The position numbers were made by a program, and so were the translations under genes. From Bacillota bacterium (GTDB taxonomy: Bacteria > Bacillota > Clostridia > Lachnospirales > Lachnospiraceae): 64,000 nt of DNA. Shown here piece after piece: positions 1 to 8,423 of the stretch (position 1 is its first letter; the number at the start of each line of letters is the position of its first letter). Under the pieces are notes generated by a model. The model saw only the letters and a program-made list of their open reading frames with translations. It searched no databases and was not told the origin of the DNA. The stretch lies in the NCBI GenBank assembly GCA_023386815.1, contig JAEWIZ010000018.1:1-64000 (forward strand). The letters are read 5' to 3'.

Positions 1-121
1 ACTGTCTACGCTTAGCCCTGTCTGTTACCAGACAACACCCAAGACTCGCTAACGGTGGTTTGCTGGACCTTGCCGTACGGGGTTTCCACCCGCTAAACTA
101 ACCGCCCTTTTCTAGGCGCAC
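1..121 (-). mobile_element. Group II intron, 5' end (partial)
   Basis: Read on the minus strand, the sequence starts with GTGCGCCTAG at position 121 and continues with a GC-rich, highly structured stretch. GTGCG is the hallmark 5' end of bacterial group II introns, and what follows resembles domain I. The first intron base directly follows the TAA stop (122-124) of the sugar permease gene. The rest of the intron, including any reverse transcriptase, lies beyond the left edge. GC content is clearly higher than in the flanking gene. The identification rests on the 5' consensus and fold-like composition only. Confidence 0.7.
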
Positions 122-970
122 TTAACCCTTTACTCCTCCAGCCGTTAAGCCTGCTATAAAAGATTTCTGATTCGCTAAGAAAATAATAACGATTGGAATG
201 ATGGATAAAACAGCACCTGGAAATAACATATCATAATCGTTACCGTATGGTGTTATCAGCGATGCCAATCCAATCGGCAACGTTAATTTTTCAGTCGTTC
301 TAAGTACAATCATTGGCCAAACCATACTATTCCAGCTATTCATTGCCTGTAATATCATCATGGCACCAAAAGCGGGCTTGAGTAAAGGTACCATAATTCT
401 AAAAAATATGCCGAACTCGGAGCAACCATCAATTCGGGCTGCCTCCAAAAAATCCTTAGGTATGCCGGCAGCTGATTGTCTAAAAAAGAAAATCGCAAAG
501 GGTGATACAGCGAAAGGTAATACAACCCCTAGAACTTTATCAATTAACCTAAAAGTAATCATTAACTTATATAAAGGTAGTAAGAGTATCTCCACCGGTA
601 TCATCATAACCAATAAAACAATACCAAAAATAAAGTTTTTTCCTCTGAACTCATATTTAGCGAGTCCATATCCTACAAGTGAGGAGAAGAATAGAGACAT
701 AGCGGTATAAACACCCGTAATGACTATACTATTGGTAAACCACTTTAGGTATACACCCTCATGATTTACAAATAAGGTTACATAATTTTTTATTGTCATT
801 ATATCAAATTGGGGGTTTAAACTTAGTCCATTTCGTATTACCTCTTCCCCTGGCTTAAAGGAGGAAAGAAGCAAAAACATAAAAGGTGCAATTGTTAATA
901 AGCTTATAATGAATAAGACTACAAAAGAAATATTTGTTCCCCAATTTATGTTTTTAACCTTATTAAACAT
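122..970 (-). CDS. Sugar ABC transporter permease (MalG/UgpE-like, CUT1)
   Basis: This is an inner-membrane subunit of a carbohydrate importer. It has about six hydrophobic segments and the EAA loop reading EAARIDGCSEFGIFFRIMVP, which contacts the ATPase. At 282 aa it has the usual length for the MalG type. The start is the ATG at 968-970, preceded by AAGGAG at good spacing and lying just after the TGA of the upstream permease, so the two are translationally coupled. No ATPase gene is nearby; CUT1 systems commonly share a distant MsmK-type ATPase. The substrate is not evident. A group II intron begins immediately after the stop codon. Confidence 0.9.
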   Translation of the reverse strand: MFNKVKNINWGTNISFVVLFIISLLTIAPFMFLLLSSFKPGEEVIRNGLSLNPQFDIMTIKNYVTLFVNHEGVYLKWFTNSIVITGVYTAMSLFFSSLVGYGLAKYEFRGKNFIFGIVLLVMMIPVEILLLPLYKLMITFRLIDKVLGVVLPFAVSPFAIFFFRQSAAGIPKDFLEAARIDGCSEFGIFFRIMVPLLKPAFGAMMILQAMNSWNSMVWPMIVLRTTEKLTLPIGLASLITPYGNDYDMLFPGAVLSIIPIVIIFLANQKSFIAGLTAGGVKG

Positions 971-971
971 C

Positions 972-1910
972 TCAATCACTCTCCTTTTTGAAAAATCCAA
1001 ATAGCATTAATTGAATTAAATTGACCGTCATAATAAGGAGTAATAATGTTACGCCCACTGCAGCTGCTAATCCAAAATCCGCACTATTAAAGGCTGTACT
1101 ATAAATATATCCAACCAGTGTTAAGCCTATATCTCCGGGAGAACGATAAGACCAGTAAGCAAAACTCTCTGCAAACATTGCAAAACCACCGTATACACTA
1201 ATTGTTATAACGTAAATAATAACTGGTTTTAAAGAAGGTACGGTGATTTTAGAGAACTTATGAAGCGCATTGGCACCATCAATATCTGCTGCTTCATAAA
1301 GCTCATCCGGTATACTTTGTAAACCGGATAAGAAATAAATAATGTTAACTCCAAGCCATCTCCATACACAAAGGATGACAAGGGCAAACATTGCTGGGCC
1401 ACCCGTTTGTAACCAGGCTAGGGGCTTAATTCCAAATATTCCGATAATTTGATTCGCTAAGGCTGTAGATTGTTCAGAAAATGCGTACCGAAAGAACATT
1501 CCTGCCACAATAACCGAGGTCAATGCAGGTAAAAACAAAGCAGACCGAAAAAAGTTTTTCCCTTTCAGAAGCTTACTATTTAATAAAGCAGCTAAAATGA
1601 GTGGTAATGGGATCAATATCGCTATCGTTAAAAGAGTATACGTAAAACTTACTCGTACAGCAGCAAAATAATGTTGATTCATCAGACTTTTATAGTTTTT
1701 TATCCCTATAAATGTAACATCATTAAAGCCTTGTATACTTTGAAAGCTCATAATGACAGATGAAATAATCGGATAAAGAAAAAACACCAGAAAACTTATT
1801 ATAAACGGTAGCACAAAAAAATAGGGCACAATACGCTGTGAATTGTATGAACTTCTTAAAGAAAAAGTTTTTTTCTTTGTATTTTTTGGGCTGATTAATT
1901 CGGACTTCAT
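972..1910 (-). CDS. Sugar ABC transporter permease (MalF/UgpA-like, CUT1)
   Basis: Partner permease of the downstream gene, 312 aa, with six predicted membrane segments. The EAA motif appears as ELYEAADIDGANALHKFSKI. The start was set at the ATG 1908-1910 because AAGGAG lies nine bases upstream; an ATG three codons earlier abuts the ribosome site and is unlikely. The order binding protein, permease, permease is typical of CUT1 importers for oligosaccharides. A perfect stem-loop separates this gene from the binding-protein gene. Confidence 0.9.
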   Translation of the reverse strand: MKSELISPKNTKKKTFSLRSSYNSQRIVPYFFVLPFIISFLVFFLYPIISSVIMSFQSIQGFNDVTFIGIKNYKSLMNQHYFAAVRVSFTYTLLTIAILIPLPLILAALLNSKLLKGKNFFRSALFLPALTSVIVAGMFFRYAFSEQSTALANQIIGIFGIKPLAWLQTGGPAMFALVILCVWRWLGVNIIYFLSGLQSIPDELYEAADIDGANALHKFSKITVPSLKPVIIYVITISVYGGFAMFAESFAYWSYRSPGDIGLTLVGYIYSTAFNSADFGLAAAVGVTLLLLIMTVNLIQLMLFGFFKKESD

Positions 1911-1934
1911 GCAATCCATCTCCTTCTCAATATA

Positions 1935-1966
1935 CAGAAATTCAGCTCTTTCAAGCTGAATTTCTG
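1935..1966 (-). terminator. Intercistronic stem-loop between binding protein and permease
   Basis: A perfect 12-bp inverted repeat (arms 1935-1946 and 1955-1966, 8-nt loop) lies between the binding-protein stop and the permease start. No T-run follows, so it is better read as an mRNA-stabilising or attenuating hairpin that would let the binding protein be made in excess of the permeases. Confidence 0.6.
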
Positions 1967-1982
1967 CTTTGATTGCTAATTA

Positions 1983-3353
1983 TTATTGTTTCGCTCTTAA
2001 TTCATTCGCTGCTTCTTTTAATGCTTCTTCTGGAGTTTGACTTTGTTCTTGTAGAGCTTTGAAAACAACATTCTTTTGAACTAAAGTCACTGCATCCGGG
2101 TATAATTCCTTAATTTGTGTTGGCCCGATTTCATCTTTTATTTCAACTAACATATCAAAGATGCCTTTGCCAAAATAAGCTGTAAACTCATTATCTGCTG
2201 ACATAGCTGGATCGGACCATGCATCCCAACGAATTGGATCAAAGCCAAGTATCGTCCATGTTTTAATACTACCTTCTTTTGAAAGCTTCGCTTCTGCTAA
2301 AAATGCTTTCGCCAAATCTTGTTCTTTACTTTGAACTGTAACAACAGTACCTGTTCCACCCATACCTGCAGAACGGTTTCCGCCTTCTTCCCATAAAGGT
2401 AAAGGCCTGATTGCTATTTTGCCTTTTAGATCCGGCATATAGTTTGTGAATCGATTCATGTACCACATCGGCATCATAAGGGAAGCCGCTCCACCTTTAT
2501 TCATAAATGCCCAATACTCTTCTGAATGATGGAAGCCACCGGGTGCCGGAACAGCAATTTTATCCTTATAAAGACCATCATATAAAAATTGTAAGGTATC
2601 GATATTTGTTTGATTATCAAGAATTACACTACCATCCGCTGCAAAGAAATCAGAGCCTCTTTGACTGATCAGCGGGTAGTAAGACCAATGTTCTGTAACT
2701 TCCGTTGTAGTCATAGGAATTCCTGTAGCTGCAACAACTTTCTTACCTGCTTCTACATAATCAGCCCAGGTCTTAATATCATCAATGTTAACGCCTGCTT
2801 TATCAAGAATTTCAGTGTTATAGTACATTACAGTAGCACCAACATGATAGTCAACACCATAATACTTACCATCCTTGGCATAATTGTCCATTCTTGACAT
2901 AATGAGCTTATCTTTGATTGGCTCAACAACATCATTTAAAGGAACTAAGGCAGGATTGCTTCCTTTTAAATAGTTAGCAAATTTACTAATTTCTATGTCT
3001 GCTAAGTCAGGTGCACCTGTACCCGATTGCAGAGCGATTAATAACTTGTTGTGCATTTCATCATAAGGATACACTTCCGTCTTAAGTTCAATCTGCTGGT
3101 CAGGATGTGCTGTATTCCAAGTTGCAGCTGCATCGTCAAAGAATTGAATATGTAATTCATTAAATGTCCAGAATGTTAATTCTGTCGGTTTAGAGTCTGT
3201 TGCTTTCGAATCCGCTGGTTTAGAATCTGTTTGTGATGATTCTGTTTTGTCAGGTACTTTCTCAGTTGTTTCTTCCGCTTTGTTATTCGCACACCCTGTA
3301 AAGGATGTAAAAATCAAAGCAGCTACCAAAAATAAACATAATAATTTTTTCAT
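1983..3353 (-). CDS. Extracellular sugar-binding lipoprotein (family 1)
   Basis: Substrate-binding component of the importer, 456 aa. It has a lipoprotein signal peptide with lipobox FTGC (Cys21) and then a Ser/Asp/Lys/Thr-rich linker with repeated DSK units, expected outside the membrane. The mature part reads as a family 1 solute-binding protein (for example ELTFWTFNELHIQFFDDAA and a late EEALKEAANELRAK helix). The start at 3351-3353 is chosen because GGGAGG precedes it closely and it begins directly with MKKLL; an in-frame start five codons upstream is less likely. The ligand cannot be deduced. It is the first gene of the transporter operon and lies next to a two-component system that probably controls it. 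Confidence 0.92.
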   Translation of the reverse strand: MKKLLCLFLVAALIFTSFTGCANNKAEETTEKVPDKTESSQTDSKPADSKATDSKPTELTFWTFNELHIQFFDDAAATWNTAHPDQQIELKTEVYPYDEMHNKLLIALQSGTGAPDLADIEISKFANYLKGSNPALVPLNDVVEPIKDKLIMSRMDNYAKDGKYYGVDYHVGATVMYYNTEILDKAGVNIDDIKTWADYVEAGKKVVAATGIPMTTTEVTEHWSYYPLISQRGSDFFAADGSVILDNQTNIDTLQFLYDGLYKDKIAVPAPGGFHHSEEYWAFMNKGGAASLMMPMWYMNRFTNYMPDLKGKIAIRPLPLWEEGGNRSAGMGGTGTVVTVQSKEQDLAKAFLAEAKLSKEGSIKTWTILGFDPIRWDAWSDPAMSADNEFTAYFGKGIFDMLVEIKDEIGPTQIKELYPDAVTLVQKNVVFKALQEQSQTPEEALKEAANELRAKQ

Positions 3354-3373
3354 TTTTGACCCTCCCATAATTT

Positions 3374-3395
3374 TTTGAAGTTGTTTGACTTCAAA
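3374..3395. promoter_or_regulatory. Palindrome upstream of the sugar-binding protein gene
   Basis: Perfect 8-bp arms TTTGAAGT / ACTTCAAA with a 6-nt spacer sit about 20 bases before the start codon. A TATAAT-like sequence on the minus strand lies just upstream, near 3402-3407. It may be an operator or a 5' mRNA hairpin. The neighbouring AraC-type regulator usually binds direct repeats, so it is not clearly its site. Confidence 0.4.
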
Positions 3396-3521
3396 TTAAT
3401 TATATAATGCCAGCCCCCACAAATACACTCAAACAATTTGACATCAACTATACAATTTTTAATACCATTGTGTAATATTTCTTAACTTAATAACTTAGTA
3501 CTCTAATTTTTGTTCTTATAC

Positions 3522-5171
3522 TCAATTTTTTTGTTCTTTACTCCGCATCATTTCCTCATACTCCAAAGGTGTCATATTTGTACTTTCTTTAAACACCTTA
3601 AAAAAGTAATTATAATTTTGAAAGCCTACTTGTTGAACAATATCTTTGATTCGAACATCTCCATTTTCAATCAGCAATTTTGCCTTCTCAACTCGTAATT
3701 GATTAAGATATTTTATGTAGCTTACTTTACACTCTTCTTTAAAGATGCGGCTCAGATAAGAGCTGCTAACATTTATATAACGTGCAGTATCCTCTAAGGA
3801 CATATCCTTATGATAATTTTTGTGAATATAATCAATAGCTTTTTGAGTATAATCGCTATAATTTGAATTAAGGTAAACATTTTTCTTCATCAGTAATAGC
3901 AGTCTTAAATATATTTCCAAAATCCAGTTCTTTACGTCGATGATCGTATCATACTTTTGCATTTTATTGTAGGGTACCTCATTAGCAGCAAAGATTTCAT
4001 CCATCTTAATGTTAGATTGAGTAGCCACTCGACTTGCAATATTAATAATCTCCGCTACAATCATGTGGGTTGAATTTGGATTGACCCGCTGTTCAATGAC
4101 CCAGTCAAAAATTTCGTCAAAGGTCTTTTTTAATGTCTCTTCATCGTAGGTCTTCAGACAAAGAATAATGGTTTTTTCCTGTGCAGTGGTTAATGTCATA
4201 AATTCATTTTTTATTATTTTATCCGAGTCTTCCATAAATAATTGATCTTTACCTTTATAAAACTTTTCCTCTAACAAAAGATTTGCTTTATTATAGTATT
4301 GATTAATCTTTTGTAAGGTCGGACATACCGGACTTACGCCATAACAAGCTGTCAGATTAAGGTAGCGTTTAATTGATATTTTTATTCTATCAATAATTTG
4401 GTACATTTTATTATAAACATAAAGCATGCTATAAGCTTTTCCAAACGAAATGATAAAGGCGAATTTTCCTTGCTCAACATGAACAATATAGGCTTGTTTC
4501 GTTTCATTTAAAATTTGTTGAACAATCTCCATAAAAACATCCGTAATTCTCTTCTTAAGTTCTAATTCAGTAAATTTATCCTTTAAGAAAGAGTAATCAT
4601 CAATTTCGACGACAGTTACGATGTTGTTTACCATTCCAATATTCAAATGAAGATTTTTAATCCCCTGCATTATTTCTAATGGATCAATAATCTCTCCATT
4701 TAGTAAATCGCGTAGAAACTGTTGGCATAAGTGACCTTGTGCCAACTGAAGCTTATTTTCAATTTTATGTTTTTCTTCCATGGCTTCTTGCATTTTGATA
4801 ATCCTACTCTTGGCTAGTTCCAGCACGGATAGGAGTGTCTCAGAAGTAAGTTTATGCTTAATTATGTAGTCTACTGCTCCTAGTTTCATACTATCCTTAA
4901 CATAATTGAAGTCATCATACCCACTAAGTGCTATCACTTGTATCTGTGGTTTATCTCTATGGATCCATTCAATAAGTCCCAAACCATCTAAAACCGGCAT
5001 TCTCATATCAGTCAAAACAATATCAGGATTATGTAACTCCATCATTTCGATTCCATTTTGCCCATTCACAGCTTCTCCACAGATATCAAAGCCCATCTTA
5101 TTCCACTCTATCATCATTTTTATATTCATACGTGTTAAAATATCATCATCAACTATTAATACCTTTAACAT
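3522..5171 (-). CDS. AraC-family response regulator (YesN-like)
   Basis: Two-component regulator of 549 aa. The N-terminal receiver domain (about 1-120) has the acidic pocket VDDD and the phospho-acceptor Asp in DIVLTDMRMP. The middle is a long poorly conserved region, and two AraC-type helix-turn-helix motifs occupy the last ~100 residues (SLEDTARYINVSSSYLSRIF and later IKDIVQQVGFQNYNYFFKVF). The start at 5169-5171 has GGAGG upstream. It lies 17 bases downstream of its kinase gene and directly upstream of the sugar importer, the usual arrangement for carbohydrate control in Clostridia and Paenibacilli. Confidence 0.92.
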   Translation of the reverse strand: MLKVLIVDDDILTRMNIKMMIEWNKMGFDICGEAVNGQNGIEMMELHNPDIVLTDMRMPVLDGLGLIEWIHRDKPQIQVIALSGYDDFNYVKDSMKLGAVDYIIKHKLTSETLLSVLELAKSRIIKMQEAMEEKHKIENKLQLAQGHLCQQFLRDLLNGEIIDPLEIMQGIKNLHLNIGMVNNIVTVVEIDDYSFLKDKFTELELKKRITDVFMEIVQQILNETKQAYIVHVEQGKFAFIISFGKAYSMLYVYNKMYQIIDRIKISIKRYLNLTACYGVSPVCPTLQKINQYYNKANLLLEEKFYKGKDQLFMEDSDKIIKNEFMTLTTAQEKTIILCLKTYDEETLKKTFDEIFDWVIEQRVNPNSTHMIVAEIINIASRVATQSNIKMDEIFAANEVPYNKMQKYDTIIDVKNWILEIYLRLLLLMKKNVYLNSNYSDYTQKAIDYIHKNYHKDMSLEDTARYINVSSSYLSRIFKEECKVSYIKYLNQLRVEKAKLLIENGDVRIKDIVQQVGFQNYNYFFKVFKESTNMTPLEYEEMMRSKEQKN

Positions 5172-5188
5172 AAGTCCTCCAAACACTT

Positions 5189-7039
5189 TTATTCTTGGAT
5201 GGGTAAACTAATCTCAATTGTTGTATATATATTCTCGAAGCTTTGTATCTTAACTCCGTACCTATCACCATAAACCATTTTAATACGATCATTCACATTT
5301 GATATTCCTATTCCACAAAAGCCATCATTTTTCTTTGATGGTTCTTGAAGAACCTCATTCATTCGTTTCTGGGTAAACCCAACTCCGTTATCCGTAACTG
5401 TTATTTTTAAATCATCGCCATCCCGAAATGCCTTAATTAAGATAAAGCCTTGACCATCTAAAGGCTCAATCCCATGAATAATCGCATTCTCTAGAATCGG
5501 TTGTAATAAGAAACGTAATAATTTAAAATGAAGGGTCTCGTCATCAATATCAAACTTCACCTTAAACTTATCATAATATCGAAACTCTTGGATCACGATA
5601 TAGCTTTTTAAATATTCAAGCTCCTCTTCTAGGGTAATCCTAGTATCATTTTTACCGATACTTGCATTAAGCATTTGAATTAGCGAATAGATAAGCTTTT
5701 CTATATTCTCTGCACCTTGAATACTAGCCATCCACTTTATGCTATTAAGTGTATTGGAGATGAAATGAGGATTAATCTGAGCCTGTAATGCTAAAAGCTC
5801 AGCTTTTCGCTTCTCTTTTTCTTGAATTTTTGTTGTTTCGAGTAAATCCTTTATTTCTATTAACATCTCATCAAACCGATTGGCAACCTCAGATAGTTCA
5901 TCCTGACTCTTATCTTCTATTACCACCGATAAATCCCCCTTCTTAACCAATTGCATCGTATGTACCATGTTTTTGAGTGGTACGGATATGCTTCTTGAGA
6001 TGATTAAAGAAAGTAGAATGGAAAGCAGAAAACAAATAAAACCAACTGCTATCGAAAAGATTCCAATACGTCTGGATTCCTCATTTAAATATGTATAGGG
6101 TATCAAGCCGACCACGTACCACTGCGCTCGATCCGTCTTCGAAAATACTGCCAGATATTTCTGATCAAGGGTATAATTGAAGGAATTCTTTCCTTTTTCT
6201 ATGCTATCTTGTATCCCTTTCATCAGTTCTGGATCCTGGTATGCTTCGCCTGCCACCAATTCAGGATTATTACTGGAAGCAATTATCCCGGTATCTGAAA
6301 CAATAAATATTTTTTGTTTATGATCATCTATATTTTCATATATTTTTGAGAAATAGCGCTCATTCGTTCTAATAAGAATATAGCCAAGGGGCTCACCTTC
6401 CTCCATATCTTTTACTACACGAGCCAAATTAACGCCTTCACGATTTTCATTTTTATTTACTATTAGGTCTATAAAATGGACTTCATCCCGAATGTTGCTA
6501 GGTCTCCAAACGGGTGCTCCTTTCAGTTCATCACATTTTTTTAGGAGCTCCTTGATATAGCTCTCTTGATAGTTTAATACATTAGAACCCGTGCTCCCAT
6601 ATGCGACAATCTTGTCTAATTTTTTTGTATAGATAACTACATCGGAGACATCATGTAAGAAGCTAAATTTATTGATCAATTTATCTCTCAATTTTAATTC
6701 TAAATTCATTTTGTCCCACTCACTTAACTCATCATAATGAATTAGGGCACTTTGGACATCACTCATGAACATAATTTCTATACTGTCATATTCTAAACGC
6801 AACAGCTCTCGACTTACATTTTGTTGTATTTGTGCTAAAAGGTCTGTGGAATAAGTATTGATTTTAGTTCTTATGGCTTGACTTGATTTATTATAAGACA
6901 AGGCACCTGTAATTAAAGAAGGGATTAATGAGAGGACGATAAAGGCCGCCATCAACCGAGATTGTATTTGAGAATTACGAATAAATAGTAATATTTGATT
7001 AAATATGTGTTGCCTTTTACACTTTTTGAAATATTTCAT
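5189..7039 (-). CDS. Sensor histidine kinase (YesM/LytS-type)
   Basis: Membrane sensor kinase of 616 aa. It has a membrane segment near residues 28-50, an extracellular sensor domain of about 250 residues (Cache-like by layout), a second membrane segment around 325-350, a HAMP linker, and a HisKA-type phospho-acceptor in INPHFISNTLNSIKWM. The C-terminal ATPase has the N box NAIIHG and DNGVGF. It is co-transcribed with the AraC-type regulator and presumably reports extracellular sugar or the state of the binding protein. Its start lies about 170 bases from the native queT promoter, which faces the opposite way. Confidence 0.92.
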   Translation of the reverse strand: MKYFKKCKRQHIFNQILLFIRNSQIQSRLMAAFIVLSLIPSLITGALSYNKSSQAIRTKINTYSTDLLAQIQQNVSRELLRLEYDSIEIMFMSDVQSALIHYDELSEWDKMNLELKLRDKLINKFSFLHDVSDVVIYTKKLDKIVAYGSTGSNVLNYQESYIKELLKKCDELKGAPVWRPSNIRDEVHFIDLIVNKNENREGVNLARVVKDMEEGEPLGYILIRTNERYFSKIYENIDDHKQKIFIVSDTGIIASSNNPELVAGEAYQDPELMKGIQDSIEKGKNSFNYTLDQKYLAVFSKTDRAQWYVVGLIPYTYLNEESRRIGIFSIAVGFICFLLSILLSLIISRSISVPLKNMVHTMQLVKKGDLSVVIEDKSQDELSEVANRFDEMLIEIKDLLETTKIQEKEKRKAELLALQAQINPHFISNTLNSIKWMASIQGAENIEKLIYSLIQMLNASIGKNDTRITLEEELEYLKSYIVIQEFRYYDKFKVKFDIDDETLHFKLLRFLLQPILENAIIHGIEPLDGQGFILIKAFRDGDDLKITVTDNGVGFTQKRMNEVLQEPSKKNDGFCGIGISNVNDRIKMVYGDRYGVKIQSFENIYTTIEISLPIQE

Positions 7040-7210
7040 CTTTTCACCTCACATATTATGCTTTTTGGCCTAGAATGAATATTTAACTTAATTATGTCAT
7101 TAACAATACATTCTAAATTATACCATATACTACTCCTAATAACAAAAGGAGTTTTGAATGTTTCTAAAATATAACGATCTACCTAGTTAACATTCCCATC
7201 CATGTACCTC

Positions 7211-7239
7211 TTGCATATTCCCCCCAAATGAGTTATAGT
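7211..7239 (+). promoter_or_regulatory. Displaced native queT promoter
   Basis: TTGCAT (7211-7216) and TATAGT (7234-7239) are separated by exactly 17 bases and point right into the left aptamer copy. The same arrangement with nearly identical hexamers (TTGCAA-17-TATAGT) occurs before queT at 22037-22065. After integration this promoter no longer reaches queT and faces the left end of the element. Confidence 0.7.
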
Positions 7240-7341
7240 ATACTTCGCTGTAGACCCTCCTTGTGGGCTTAGCAGCACGTACCTCACGTCAGTTCGTAAC
7301 CTTCCTGACGAAGGGATTATAAAGTCCCTTAAAACAAAACT
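7240..7341 (+). ncRNA. queT-leader-like RNA, left copy (candidate preQ1-type aptamer) at the left junction
   Basis: The sequence closely parallels the leader of queT (22066-22149). Both have CGCTG pairing with CAGC around an inner CCC/GGG stem, then the identical hairpin CGTCAG/CTGACG with a 12-nt loop containing AACCTTC, and finally TAAAACAAAACT. Here an extra hairpin (AAGGGA/TCCCTT, 7311-7330) separates the shared hairpin from the last block. By the integration model, bases up to the 28-bp repeat are chromosomal and those after it belong to the element. The riboswitch class is not assigned; the link to preQ1 rests on the queT association. Confidence 0.55.
7283..7310 (+). repeat. attL: 28-bp direct repeat, left copy
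   Basis: A 28-bp sequence identical to 22110-22137. It includes a perfect 6-bp inverted repeat (7287-7292 / 7305-7310) around a 12-nt loop, a geometry common in tyrosine-recombinase crossover sites. Sequence to the left diverges from the right copy although it is still recognisably related. Confidence 0.75.
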
Positions 7342-7391
7342 TTCTGTATCGTCATTTCACTGAGTTTTATAGCGTGTTATTTCATGGAAAA

Positions 7392-7416
7392 AACGAGATT
7401 TTTATTTCGTCTCGTT
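7392..7416. terminator. Hairpin at the left end of the element
   Basis: AACGAGA / TCTCGTT perfect arms (7392-7398 / 7410-7416) flanked by A-rich and T-containing sequence. It could stop transcription entering from the displaced queT promoter. Confidence 0.4.
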
Positions 7417-7435
7417 TCATAGAGCGTCATATAAA

Positions 7436-7455
7436 ATGGTGTAACAATGGTGTAA
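7436..7455 (+). repeat. Candidate integrase arm-type sites, left
   Basis: Two copies of ATGGTGTAA (7436-7444 and 7447-7455) with an 11-bp period, about one helical turn. A matching pair, also with 11-bp period and in the same orientation, occurs near the right end (22014-22033). This is what arm-type sites of an AP2-like integrase N-domain would look like. Confidence 0.55.
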
Positions 7456-7502
7456 AAAACCATAGTAATTCTATAATACATAGAAGCTACTATGGTTTTT
7501 CT
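7454..7502. terminator. Bidirectional terminator
   Basis: Perfect 9-bp stem ACCATAGTA / TACTATGGT (7459-7467 / 7488-7496) with an A-tract before and a T-tract after, so it works on both strands. On the minus strand it ends the 7543-8253 gene; on the plus strand it would stop read-through from the left junction. Confidence 0.75.
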
Positions 7503-7542
7503 TTTAGATATTTTATTTACTTCATCATTAAACTACACGAAA

Positions 7543-8253
7543 TTAAGCTCTTCTAATATAACCGAAGATATACTGACCTTTGCGTATTACACTACGAAGG
7601 TTATTACCGGTACTTACCACTACAAATTCATCAGCCGATAAATCTGTTTCTTTTAAATTAGAAATCTTTATCCAAATATTATATTTCATTCCTTTCCACG
7701 TCTCTGGATATTCATCGTCAGAACATGGTGCTACAGTAGGTTGATTATAAGAGACTATTTCTTCAACATCTGCAACATAAGCAATGTTGTTATCGATATA
7801 CTTATTATTCATAGCAAAGTATATTTTTAAGTGTCCCAATTGAGCCATTTCATTATAAAATGCAACCTTTTCATCTTTCATTCCTGTTTTAAGACTATGC
7901 GTACTATACCAAGTGTGTCCAACATTATCACAATGGTTTTTATAAATTTTCATTGTTTCTATACCATCAATTACGTCACCGCTAACTGTTGTGGATTGCC
8001 CCAGTTTCATAAACAAAGAATCATTTTTTGATGCAATTGCATTTCTATCAAGTATCATATTTTTAGCCTCCTCAACATTTAATCGTCTTGATTTAAGTTC
8101 CGTATAGAGCTCAATATCAGTTGCCATCATATATATCTCTAACATTTCCGATAATGCTTCTTTAACAGTCACCCCCTTAACTTCAATAAAATCCCTAAAC
8201 AAATCCTGTGTTACTCTAGATACACCAATTGTCATATAATCTTGTCTTGCCAT
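7543..8253 (-). CDS. Ribbon-helix-helix-like protein with a second, unassigned domain
   Basis: A 236-aa protein not assigned to a named family. Residues 1-50 (TIGVSRVTQDLFRDFI and the following helices) have the strand-helix-helix pattern of ribbon-helix-helix DNA binders. The rest contains motifs such as KIYFAMNNKYI, AYVADVEEIVSYN and YNIWIKISNLK and ends with FGYI. This layout suggests a small mixed alpha/beta domain, possibly PUA/EVE- or ASCH-like, but that is a guess. It is the last gene before the left end, is alone in its unit, and has a perfect long palindrome over its promoter, which suggests autoregulation. AAAGGAG precedes the start. Confidence 0.75.
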   Translation of the reverse strand: MARQDYMTIGVSRVTQDLFRDFIEVKGVTVKEALSEMLEIYMMATDIELYTELKSRRLNVEEAKNMILDRNAIASKNDSLFMKLGQSTTVSGDVIDGIETMKIYKNHCDNVGHTWYSTHSLKTGMKDEKVAFYNEMAQLGHLKIYFAMNNKYIDNNIAYVADVEEIVSYNQPTVAPCSDDEYPETWKGMKYNIWIKISNLKETDLSADEFVVVSTGNNLRSVIRKGQYIFGYIRRA

Positions 8254-8276
8254 AATTCATCTCCTTTTATATTTGT

Positions 8277-8333
8277 ATTGTAAAAATAGGTATAGTCTGT
8301 TGCTTGCTTTTAGTCTATACCTATTTTTACAAT
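8277..8333. promoter_or_regulatory. Perfect 19-bp inverted repeat over the promoter of the RHH-like gene
   Basis: Arms 8277-8295 and 8315-8333 are exact reverse complements with a 19-nt spacer. On the minus strand a TTGACA (plus-strand 8335-8340) directly adjoins the distal arm, and a TATAG-like -10 falls inside it, so a protein bound to the arms would cover the promoter. It is a candidate operator for the 236-aa protein. Confidence 0.65.
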
Positions 8334-8423
8334 GTGTCAAGTCCTTTTTCTATAATTTTTTCCAATTTATAAAATCGGTATAATTACAGTATTTTGAGAG
8401 ACCTTATTAAGCTTATATATTAA

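Noticed and set aside
7374..7556. 60-codon plus-strand frame at the left end of the element
   Set aside because: It runs through two hairpins and the arm-type repeats, has no ribosome site and no protein-like composition.
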